Source of the DNA: Demequina sp. NBRC 110057
GTDB taxonomy: Bacteria > Actinomycetota > Actinomycetes > Actinomycetales > Demequinaceae
DNA length: 64,000 bases
Reading direction: 5' to 3'
Assembly: GCF_002090175.1 (NCBI RefSeq)
Contig: NZ_BBRN01000006.1
Location: forward strand, 310,001-374,000
The translations under genes were made by a program, and so were the position numbers. Each line of letters begins with the position of its first letter. The first letter of the stretch is position 1. Below the pieces are notes generated by a model. It was given only the letters and a program-made list of their open reading frames with translations. It searched no databases and was not told where the DNA came from. This document shows positions 1 through 6,393 of the stretch, one piece after another.

Positions 1-127
1 ATGGTGGCTCCAGCGTACGGGAACGGGCGCCATGCCTGAAGGCCCGCGTACGCGCGCGCGTGCCCTGGGTACGCTAGGGGCAGCACCGCTCGGCTGTGCC
101 GGGCCCGAACGACAACGGAGAACAAGC

Positions 128-373
128 GTGGCCGTCTCGAAGAAGCGCGACAAGAACGTTTATAAGGCCCCGAGGAACCTCGGCAAGGCCGAAACCGAGA
201 ACCCCAAGTGGCTCGTCCCCACCGCGGTGACGCTGCTCGTGTTCGGTCCCGCCTGGATCGTCGTGTACTACATCACGCGCGCCAACTACCCGCTCCCCAT
301 CGGCGACTGGAACCTCGTGGTGGGCTTCGCGTTCATGGCGGCGTCCATGGCGCTCTTCACTCGCTGGAAGTAG
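128..373 (+). CDS. crgA: Cell division protein CrgA
   Basis: Small septation protein of Actinobacteria that helps recruit the divisome (FtsZ, FtsI, FtsQ and PBP partners in mycobacteria). The 81-residue product has a basic N-terminus (VSKKRDKN) and two membrane segments at about residues 29-49 and 62-78, ending in FTRWK, which is the family architecture and length. I chose the GTG at 128 because GGAG lies 7 bases upstream and the family begins at this basic tract; an upstream in-frame ATG at 32 would add a non-homologous arginine-rich leader. Its place beside rhomboid and ppiA is the usual one near the origin. A TACGCT that could be a -10 box lies at 70-75, without a clear -35. Confidence 0.93.
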   Translation: MAVSKKRDKNVYKAPRNLGKAETENPKWLVPTAVTLLVFGPAWIVVYYITRANYPLPIGDWNLVVGFAFMAASMALFTRWK

Positions 374-378
374 GAGTT

Positions 379-434
379 ACACCCGTGTAGTTCTCCCCAG
401 TTGGGGACAACGGTGGGGATAACTACACGGGTGT
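379..434. repeat. Long inverted repeat downstream of crgA
   Basis: A perfect 14-bp inverted repeat has arms at 379-392 (ACACCCGTGTAGTT) and 421-434. After one mismatch it continues for six more pairs (394-399 with 414-419), so arms of 21 bases pair in 20 positions around a 14-base loop. It starts 6 bases after the crgA stop codon. It could end crgA transcription, although no T-run follows; the inner arm contains a DnaA-box-like TGGGGATAA (414-422), so a protein-binding role is equally possible. Confidence 0.7.
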
Positions 435-639
435 TATTCACATATCCCCAGTGTTATCCCCAGTTTTCCCCCGTTCCTCTCCACTGCGATGAGAGTTATC
501 CACAACGTTGTGGGGCGAATGTGACACATGTGACTGGTGTGACAACTTTGAAGGCCATCGCTGGGGATAACTTTGCGGCGCGGCTACTCCTCCCCAGGGT
601 GTGAGGATCGCGCGACGCACCGTCTCAGCCTGTGGACAA
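414..639. promoter_or_regulatory. Cluster of DnaA-box-like 9-mers near crgA
   Basis: Five 9-mers fit the DnaA box. TTATCCACA at 496-504 is identical to the E. coli consensus. TGTGGACAA at 631-639 is the complement of the actinobacterial consensus TTGTCCACA. TGGGGATAA at 414-422 and 562-570, and TTATCCCCA at 454-462, each differ by one base. The box at 496 overlaps a perfect 14-bp palindrome (CCACAACGTTGTGG, 500-513). The density, five in 226 bases, exceeds what I see in the dnaN-dnaA gap. DnaA binding is inferred only. Confidence 0.55.
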
Positions 640-679
640 CCGTCCGGCGGGGCACCTGGACGGCCGCTACACCTGGCCT

Positions 680-767
680 CACCGTGACAAAGTGACGGTC
701 ATCCACGCGACTCGCCGCCGCATCGGCCGTATCGCTCGGCATGTCGCCGGCGCCAACCGTCGCTTTG
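680..767. repeat. 88-bp direct repeat, copy 1
   Basis: Nearly identical to 909-995, differing by about three substitutions and one single-base indel around 730-735. It begins CACCGTGACAAAGTGACGG, contains one GGCCGATGC element (720-728, complement strand) and ends CCGTCGCTTTG. It encodes no plausible product. Unit spacing is 229 bp. Confidence 0.85.
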
Positions 768-908
768 TCACGCGACCACGCTCGCCCGCACTGGCACTCC
801 GGCGCCAGTGCCGGTCCCCGCGCCCGGGAAGCTGACCACCGAACCATCGGGCAGCACGCTTCAGAGCCGGATACGCCGCGGGACGCGTCGCGCGCCCCAC
901 GCGACCGG

Positions 909-995
909 CACCGTGACAAAGTGACGGTCATCCACGCGACTCGCCGCCGCATCGGCCGGATCCCCGGCATGTCGCCGGCGCCAACCGTCGCTTTG
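909..995. repeat. 88-bp direct repeat, copy 2
   Basis: Second copy of the unit at 680-767 (87 bases here), including its GGCCGATGC element at 949-957. Together the copies make a tandem-like pair separated by unrelated sequence, close to the DnaA-box cluster. Confidence 0.85.
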
Positions 996-1077
996 AAGCG
1001 GACAGAGATGGGAAGGCGGCGCTACAACGTCCGATGCGGCACCGCGACGGGCATGGAGGCGCGCCTGCGAGCAACGC

Positions 1078-1839
1078 TCAGCGAGCGGAGCGGGCGGCGG
1101 CCTCGCGGCGGTCGACGCCGCGGAACATGACGAGCATGGTCGCCGCGCCCACCACGGCGCCGCCAAGGTGCCCCTGCCATGAGATACCCGGCAGAAGTCC
1201 AAGGAACGGTGCCCCAATAAAGATGACCGCGATCACGAGTACCTGGGTATACGGCAGTCGCAGGCGCTTCAAGACGATGCCGTAGGCGGCAATGAGACCA
1301 AAAATGGCGCCCGAGGCACCGATCGCTGCCGAGCCAAGAAGGACGACGGAGAGGGAACCGCCCAACAGGGAGAGCCCATACAACGTGAGGAATCGGTAGC
1401 GACCGAGCGCGGGCTCAAGGACGCTTCCAAGTTGGAACAGGGCGAGCATATTGAAGCCGATGTGCCAGATGCTGCCGTGTGCGAAGCCCGACAGAATCCA
1501 GTCGGACCAGTCGCTCTGAGGCCATATCGCCCAGGCGTTCTCCCAGGCAACTCGTGAGCCGTAGATCGACGGGCCGACGATATAGGCGATCACGTTCAGC
1601 CCAATGATCGCGTAGGTCGCGAGCGGCGGGCCGGCCGTCATCGTGAACCCCAGGCGCGACCTCACCGGTCGCGCCTTGGACTTTGCCTCGTTGAGGCAGT
1701 CGACGCAGAGAACCCCCACGGGCGCGGGGCGCTGACACTCGGGACAGGCCGGCCGCTCGCACCGCTGACACCTCACATAGGAGATGCGATCGGGGTGACG
1801 AGGGCAGGTCGGCGCACCGGCGCCCGCGGGGGTGGTCAC
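1078..1839 (-). CDS. Rhomboid-family intramembrane serine protease with N-terminal zinc-binding module
   Basis: Predicted membrane protease that cleaves transmembrane substrates with a Ser-His dyad inside the membrane. The 253 residues begin with a cytosolic cysteine cluster (C12, H15, C24, C27, C32, C35, C45, C48), like the B-box-type zinc module on many actinobacterial rhomboids. The rhomboid core follows: H126-x3-N130 in the HIGFN motif, the nucleophile S176 in GASG and the catalytic H224 in GHLGG, with about six membrane segments. The GTG start is 4 bases after the ppiA stop, so the two are one transcription unit. All catalytic residues are present; the substrate is unknown. Confidence 0.93.
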   Translation of the reverse strand: MTTPAGAGAPTCPRHPDRISYVRCQRCERPACPECQRPAPVGVLCVDCLNEAKSKARPVRSRLGFTMTAGPPLATYAIIGLNVIAYIVGPSIYGSRVAWENAWAIWPQSDWSDWILSGFAHGSIWHIGFNMLALFQLGSVLEPALGRYRFLTLYGLSLLGGSLSVVLLGSAAIGASGAIFGLIAAYGIVLKRLRLPYTQVLVIAVIFIGAPFLGLLPGISWQGHLGGAVVGAATMLVMFRGVDRREAAARSAR

Positions 1840-1843
1840 TCAG

Positions 1844-2383
1844 TTACTCGGAGATGGTCACCGAGGTGATCATCACGTCCTCGAGAGGACGGTCGCGGCC
1901 GTCCGTCGCGGTGGTGGCGATCTTGTCGACAACGGCCTTCGACTCGTCGTCGGCGACCTCGCCGAAGATGGTGTGGCCCTGGTTCAGGTGCGGCGTGGCG
2001 CCCACCGTGATGAAGAACTGCGAGCCGTTGGTGCCGCCGGGCTGACCGGTGATGGGGTTGAGGCGCTTGCCAGCGTTCGCCATCGCGAGCAGGTAGGGGC
2101 GGTCGAACTGGTTGTTCGGGTGGATCTCGTCGTCGAAGGTGAAGCCGGGGCCGCCGGTGCCGGTGCCGAGGGGGCAGCCACCCTGGATCATGAAGCCGTT
2201 GATGACACGGTGGAAGACGATGCCGTTGTAGAACGGCTCGTTGCTCTTCTCGCCCGTGGTGGGGTTGGTCCACTCCTTCTCGCCGGTGGCGAGGCCCACG
2301 AAGTTCTTGACGGTCGCCGGGGCGTCGTTCGGCATCAGGTTGATGCGGATATCGCCGGCGCTGGTCTCGATGGTTGCGATCAT
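1844..2383 (-). CDS. ppiA: Cyclophilin-type peptidyl-prolyl cis-trans isomerase
   Basis: Catalyses prolyl cis-trans isomerisation during protein folding. The 179 residues match cytosolic actinobacterial PpiA: FHRV, GFMIQGG, NGSQFFIT and GHTIFGEV are the cyclophilin active-site signatures, and there is no signal peptide. I chose the ATG at 2383 because GGAAG lies 10 bases upstream; an ATG three codons earlier (2392) sits too close to it. It heads a short leftward operon with the rhomboid gene and is divergent from the membrane protein at 2475. Confidence 0.95.
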   Translation of the reverse strand: MIATIETSAGDIRINLMPNDAPATVKNFVGLATGEKEWTNPTTGEKSNEPFYNGIVFHRVINGFMIQGGCPLGTGTGGPGFTFDDEIHPNNQFDRPYLLAMANAGKRLNPITGQPGGTNGSQFFITVGATPHLNQGHTIFGEVADDESKAVVDKIATTATDGRDRPLEDVMITSVTISE

Positions 2384-2474
2384 GCGGAACATTCTTCCAC
2401 GGCTCTCGCGTTGACACCCGGTAGATGCCAAGATGAGAGACCAGGAAACCCTGAGAACGTACGGAGGCAGACCA

Positions 2475-3371
2475 GTGGGACGCAAGAAGCACCAGGCCAA
2501 GGACGTCGACAAGTACCGGGCTCAGGCCGAGGAGGCCGCCGCCAAGGCGAAGGTCGCCGCCGACCAGGCCACCGCATCGGCCAAGGCTGCCGCTAAGCGT
2601 GCTCAGGAGTGGGCCGGTCCGCAGGTCGAGAAGGCCAAGAAGTGGGCGGGGCCCCAGGTCGACAAGGCCGTCGCATGGGGAGCTCCGCGCGCCGAGCACG
2701 TCTATCACGCGGGCGCCAAGAAGGCGTCGCCGTACGTGCGTCGCGCCGGAGGCAAGGCCTCCGAGTGGACCGACATTGCGCACGCCGCGATCGTAGGCGC
2801 GGCCATCCCCGCGGTGATCAGCGCGGTGGAGCAGGCCGCCATCGAGCCCAAGAAGAAGTCGGGCGGGGTCGGCAAGGTGCTGGTCGCGGGTGCCCTCGTG
2901 GCCGCCGGTACCGCCGCGCTCGTGGTCTGGGCGCGTCGCGACCCGGGCCGCGACGAGTGGGCCGGCGAGGACGACGAGTGGCAGTTCGACACGGACGGCG
3001 ACCTCAAGCAGCAGCTTCGCGACAACGTCAACAAGGCCGTCGACCAGGTGACCGCCGCCGCCAAGAAGGGCGCCGATGCGGCCACCGCGGCTGGCAAGGA
3101 CGCCTACGACAAGGCCGGGCCCACCATCGACAAGGTCAAGTCGCAGGCCGAGGGCACCATCGACAAGGTTGCCGGGCAGGCGCAGGACACCCTCGAGAAG
3201 GTGAAGTCCACCGCCACCACCGAGGCCGAGAAGGTCAAGAGCGGGGTGGAGGACGCGCGCAACCGCGCCACCCACGCTGCCGTGGACGCGATCGATGACG
3301 CCGAGGACGTCTGGGAGGACGAGGGTCTGACGGACGAGACCCCCACCACGGACGATACGAAGAAGAGCTAA
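2475..3371 (+). CDS. Membrane-anchored, Lys/Ala/Glu-rich coiled-coil protein (DUF5324-like by position)
   Basis: Function not recognised. The GTG at 2475 has GGAGG 7 bases upstream. The 298-residue product starts with a long alanine/lysine-rich helix (about residues 5-60) and continues with a Gly/Ala stretch. One membrane segment lies at about 132-155 (VLVAGALVAAGTAALVVW), followed by an acidic patch and a second repetitive amphipathic region with repeated TIDKVK, DTLEKVK and AEKVK units, ending in an acidic tail. This resembles apolipoprotein- or late-embryogenesis-type helical proteins. Streptomyces carries a DUF5324 protein next to ppiA, so family membership is a positional inference. It is divergent from ppiA and ends in a strong terminator shared with the next gene. 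Confidence 0.75.
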   Translation: MGRKKHQAKDVDKYRAQAEEAAAKAKVAADQATASAKAAAKRAQEWAGPQVEKAKKWAGPQVDKAVAWGAPRAEHVYHAGAKKASPYVRRAGGKASEWTDIAHAAIVGAAIPAVISAVEQAAIEPKKKSGGVGKVLVAGALVAAGTAALVVWARRDPGRDEWAGEDDEWQFDTDGDLKQQLRDNVNKAVDQVTAAAKKGADAATAAGKDAYDKAGPTIDKVKSQAEGTIDKVAGQAQDTLEKVKSTATTEAEKVKSGVEDARNRATHAAVDAIDDAEDVWEDEGLTDETPTTDDTKKS

Positions 3372-3384
3372 GCCGCCGCGTGGC

Positions 3385-3981
3385 TCAGGGGGTCCGGCTT
3401 CGCGCCGGGCCCCCTTCTTCATGCCCCGACGCCGCGCCCGTCGCGTCCTCGTCCTGGGCCGTCGCCGCGCCGATGCGCCGCGAGCCGCTCCACGCGGCGA
3501 TCACCACGCCGACGATGATGAGCACGTCACCCACCGAGAAGGTGTTGGAAAGCGGGAGGGGCTCGGGCCACGCGAACACGTCGCCGAGCCACGGCAGGAC
3601 GGGGTCGCTCACGACGGCGGAGTTAGCGAAGTCCGCGCCGCGGTCAATGCCCGCCGCCTCCACCGCTGCCTCCCGGGCGGGCAGCACCCCGCCATTCAGC
3701 GCAATGGTCAGGCCGTTGGAGAACGCGCCGGCACCGACCACCAGCGCCCCCGCGACGTCGCGGTTCAGCCACAGGAAAGCGATCGCGGCGACGTAGGTGA
3801 GCACGTGGACCACCGGGGCGAGGTTCTCCAGCGCGTCGAACTCGATGATGACGATCTGTGCGGCCAGGGCGCCCCAGATCAGCAGCGGCCACCGCCAGCG
3901 ACGCAGCAGCAGACCCGCTGGCCAACGGCCCGCGAACAGAGGCGAGGCCACGGCGAGCAGGCCGAGCGCAAGAATCAGCAT
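3385..3981 (-). CDS. DUF5317-family membrane protein
   Basis: Unknown function. The 198 residues form about five hydrophobic segments. The C-terminal third carries the family-like signature LSNTFSVGDVLIIVG, typical of DUF5317 proteins found next to regulatory genes in Actinobacteria and Firmicutes. It starts 4 bases after the stop of the GGDEF-EAL gene and is therefore co-transcribed with it. GAGG within the end of that gene is its likely ribosome-binding site. The last codons are formed by the terminator stem at 3388-3414. A role with cyclic di-GMP is suggested only by the operon. Confidence 0.8.
   Translation of the reverse strand: MLILALGLLAVASPLFAGRWPAGLLLRRWRWPLLIWGALAAQIVIIEFDALENLAPVVHVLTYVAAIAFLWLNRDVAGALVVGAGAFSNGLTIALNGGVLPAREAAVEAAGIDRGADFANSAVVSDPVLPWLGDVFAWPEPLPLSNTFSVGDVLIIVGVVIAAWSGSRRIGAATAQDEDATGAASGHEEGGPARSRTP
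3388..3414. terminator. Hairpin terminator between convergent genes
   Basis: GGGGGTCCGGC (3388-3398) pairs with GCCGGGCCCCC (3404-3414) over 11 positions with one G-T pair and a 5-base loop, followed by TTCTTC on the + strand. It lies inside the 3' end of the leftward DUF5317 gene, 17 bases after the rightward stop. Confidence 0.8.
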
Positions 3982-3985
3982 GGGG

Positions 3986-6037
3986 TCATCCTCGCCTGTC
4001 GTCCGACTCCTGTGCGAGCCGCGCGTCGATCTGATCCGCGGGCACCGGGCGGCCCAGGTGGTGCCCCTGGCCGATGACGTCGCCGAACGTCATGAGTTCG
4101 CGCGCGGTCTCCTCATCTTCGATGCCCTCGGCGATCACGCGCAGGCCCAGCGCGAGCGCGAGCTCGATGGTGGAGCGAACGATGATGCGGTCGTGGTCCA
4201 CCGACCTGATGTGCGTGACGAAAGACCGGTCGACCTTCAGCTCGTCGATCTCGAGGCGCCGTAGGTAGCCCAGCGAGGCGTTGCCCGTTCCATAGTCATC
4301 GATGGCGATCTCGACGCCCAGTGCACGCAGTCCGCGGATGACCACGTCTGCCCGCACGGCATCGGCCATGATGCCCGTTTCCGTGACCTCCAGCACCAGC
4401 GTATTCGCGGGAACCCGGTGGCGGCCGAGCGCATCGGCCACCTGAGCGGTCAGGGCGAGGTCGGACAGGTGGCGCGCCGAGAGGTTGACGGAGATGCGCA
4501 GGTCGTAGCCCGCGTCGCGCCAGCGAGCGAGGTCCCTCAGGGCCTGGTCAAGCACGAACGCCGTAATGGAAAACACCAGGCCGGAGTTCTCCGCGAGCGG
4601 AATGAAGTCGTCCGGCTGCACGACGCCACGCTCGGGGTGATGCCACCGCACCAGCGCCTCGACGGCGACGGTGCGCCGGTTCGCAAGCGTCACCTGTGGT
4701 TGGTACACGACGTGCAACTGCTTCTCGGAGATGGCGGCGCGAAGGTCGGCGAGGAGTTGAAGTCGCTCAAGCGTGTTGACGTCGAACTCCTGCGAGAACA
4801 GGGAGATGCGGTCGCGCTCAAGCTTGGCGTGATAGAGCGCGATGTCCGAGTGCTTCATGAGGGTCTCGGCGTCGGCGCCGTGCATGGGGGCCACGGCGAC
4901 GCCGGCGCTCGCCCGTACCAGTAGCTCCAGCGCGTCGACCTGGATGGGCGCCTCGAGCGACGACAGGGCGTCGTAGGCGGCGTGACGCGCGGCAGCGAGC
5001 CCGCCGGGGACCACGATCGCGAACTCGTCGCCGCCCAGCCGATGCACGGACGCGCCGGGAGGCACCGCGCCCACCAGCCGGCCCGCCACCTGGCGCAGGA
5101 TGGTGTCTCCCACGGGGTGCCCGAGAGTGTCGTTGAAGTCCTTGAAGTGGTCGAGGTCGATGAGGACCAGGCCGGGTCCGGAAGAACCCGATGCGCGCGA
5201 GCCGGCGAGCGCCTGCGCCAATTCGTGATCGGCCTGGCTGCGATTGCCCAGGCCGGTGAGGGAATCGTGCGTCGCATCAAAGGCGTGACGGGCAGCGGAG
5301 GCGGCGAACAGGTGGGCGGCCACCACGGGGCCGGCCAGGAGGATCAACACCCACGCTCCGTCGGCGGCGATGTAGGCGGCGATGCCGCCAACGCTCAGCA
5401 GCACGATGTGCGTCATGACGAGGTGCTGAGCATCGGAGCTGACGACCACGGAGAAGCGCTGGCCCACGGCGATGGCGACGACGCCCGCCACGAGCATCCA
5501 GTTGACCGCCACCATGGCGATGCCGGCAATGAGGAGTGCCGCCAGGTGCGTGTCGTTCGAGTACAGCGGCTCGGGGAAGCGCACCGCGCCGGCCAGCGAG
5601 GCGTAGACCATGCCGCCCACGAGGACGCTCACCGCGTACTGGGCTGTGTTGAACAGCGACTTGGTGGGGGCGCGACGCTGCAGAAGATCGTCGGTGAGGC
5701 TCGCAATCACCTGGACCACGACGGCGACGCCGATGCCGGCGACGGCGATGAGTGCGAGGATAAACGGCGCCGAGGTGGAGACGGTCCGCGGTTCCGCATT
5801 GCCGAGCACCAGCCGGATCGGCTTCACCTCACCCGCGATGGCGGCCACGGCGAGGAACACGGTGGGCCACAGCAGCCCCGTGTCTCCCACGTGGGACCAC
5901 GGCGTGAGGACAAGCGTGGCAAGGACGCCCAGCACGCCGACCGTGCTGACGGCGCCGACATAGACAGCAAGACGCGAGGGCGATGGGCGCCTCAGGGGCC
6001 GCCCATCGCCCTCGCGAGTGGTGGTGCTTAGTTCCAC
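3986..6037 (-). CDS. Membrane GGDEF-EAL protein (diguanylate cyclase / c-di-GMP phosphodiesterase)
   Basis: Predicted to make or break cyclic di-GMP. The 683 residues start with about eight membrane segments (roughly 23-245, a MASE-type sensor). A GGDEF domain (motif GGDEF intact near residue 336) and an EAL domain follow, with VEALVRW near 459, NLSARHL, DDYGTG near 578 and EGIED. Both catalytic signatures look intact, so it may be bifunctional. The GTG at 6037 overlaps the stop of the upstream 36-residue peptide by 10 bases and lacks a good ribosome-binding site, which suggests translational coupling. A perfect 17-bp hairpin covers codons 8-22. The next in-frame GTG (near 5934) would truncate the first membrane segment, so I prefer 6037. 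Confidence 0.88.
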   Translation of the reverse strand: MELSTTTREGDGRPLRRPSPSRLAVYVGAVSTVGVLGVLATLVLTPWSHVGDTGLLWPTVFLAVAAIAGEVKPIRLVLGNAEPRTVSTSAPFILALIAVAGIGVAVVVQVIASLTDDLLQRRAPTKSLFNTAQYAVSVLVGGMVYASLAGAVRFPEPLYSNDTHLAALLIAGIAMVAVNWMLVAGVVAIAVGQRFSVVVSSDAQHLVMTHIVLLSVGGIAAYIAADGAWVLILLAGPVVAAHLFAASAARHAFDATHDSLTGLGNRSQADHELAQALAGSRASGSSGPGLVLIDLDHFKDFNDTLGHPVGDTILRQVAGRLVGAVPPGASVHRLGGDEFAIVVPGGLAAARHAAYDALSSLEAPIQVDALELLVRASAGVAVAPMHGADAETLMKHSDIALYHAKLERDRISLFSQEFDVNTLERLQLLADLRAAISEKQLHVVYQPQVTLANRRTVAVEALVRWHHPERGVVQPDDFIPLAENSGLVFSITAFVLDQALRDLARWRDAGYDLRISVNLSARHLSDLALTAQVADALGRHRVPANTLVLEVTETGIMADAVRADVVIRGLRALGVEIAIDDYGTGNASLGYLRRLEIDELKVDRSFVTHIRSVDHDRIIVRSTIELALALGLRVIAEGIEDEETARELMTFGDVIGQGHHLGRPVPADQIDARLAQESDDRRG
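5973..6016 (-). promoter_or_regulatory. Perfect 17-bp hairpin at the start of the GGDEF-EAL gene
   Basis: CGCGAGGGCGATGGGCG (5973-5989) and its exact complement (6000-6016) flank a 10-base loop. In the leftward transcript it begins 11 bases after the stop codon of the small peptide gene and is followed by TCTTGCTGTC. It could terminate or attenuate transcription between the peptide and the GGDEF-EAL gene, or control translation. It lies inside the reading frame of the latter if the GTG at 6037 is used. Confidence 0.75.
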
Positions 6038-6138
6038 TTGAAGCCGGCGCCCGCAATGACGGCGACGGCAACGAGGGTGCTCGCGGAGGCCGTCGCGCGG
6101 ACGACCTTGCTGTTGTTGAGAAGGTTCCACTTCTTCAT
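6028..6138 (-). CDS. Small single-span membrane peptide, 36 residues
   Basis: Function unknown. The ATG at 6138 has an excellent ribosome-binding site, GGGAG, 6 bases upstream. The product starts MKKWNLLNN, has a basic stretch (KVVR) and one hydrophobic segment at about residues 18-32 (SASTLVAVAVIAGAG), and ends GFKWN, so KWN occurs at both ends. There is no cleavage motif that clearly makes it a signal peptide. Its stop overlaps the GTG of the GGDEF-EAL gene by 10 bases, and a strong hairpin follows. The arrangement suggests a leader or partner peptide of the cyclic di-GMP enzyme, possibly expressed at a higher level. Coding is supported by the ribosome-binding site and by the membrane-peptide character only. 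Confidence 0.6.
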   Translation of the reverse strand: MKKWNLLNNSKVVRATASASTLVAVAVIAGAGFKWN

Positions 6139-6351
6139 CGGTGACTCCCGTCCGCTCGGGACGACGTGCGCGGCTATGAGCCACCCGTGACGATCCGCCT
6201 GCCTCGGCGTAGGCCGGGTTGCGGTCGTGCCATCGTCCACGAAGGTGACGACCGCCGGTCGACGGCCGCAGTCCCCATCATCCCCGATGCAACGGCCGTT
6301 GGGAAGACACGATTTGGCAACCGCGGGGCCGGAACCAGGGATTTCGCGCGA

Positions 6352-6380
6352 GGGCCCGCCCACCGGCGGTGGACGGGCCC
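6352..6380 (-). terminator. Hairpin terminator of the LPXTG gene
   Basis: A 13-bp stem (6352-6364 with 6368-6380, one G-T pair, 3-base loop) made of GGGCCCG and CGGGCCC cores, 13 bases beyond the stop of the leftward surface-protein gene. No T-run follows. Confidence 0.65.
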
Positions 6381-6393
6381 TGGCGCTCGTGGG

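Larger units (their letters stand above)
374..1077. other. 704-bp gene-free region with palindromes, DnaA boxes and an 88-bp direct repeat
   Basis: No open frame here has a ribosome-binding site or a recognisable product; the frames present are arginine/alanine-rich and overlap on both strands. The left part (374-640) is unusually AT-rich for this genome and carries a long inverted repeat, a 14-bp palindrome (500-513) and five DnaA-box-like 9-mers. The right part (680-995) holds two copies of an 88-bp direct repeat. The stretch 1000-1077 shows nothing I can name. It separates crgA from the convergent rhomboid gene. Confidence 0.8.

Noticed and set aside
584-970. Possible small genes in the crgA-rhomboid gap
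   Set aside because: The frame contains both copies of the direct repeat and therefore repeats its own peptide; no ribosome-binding site; composition not protein-like.
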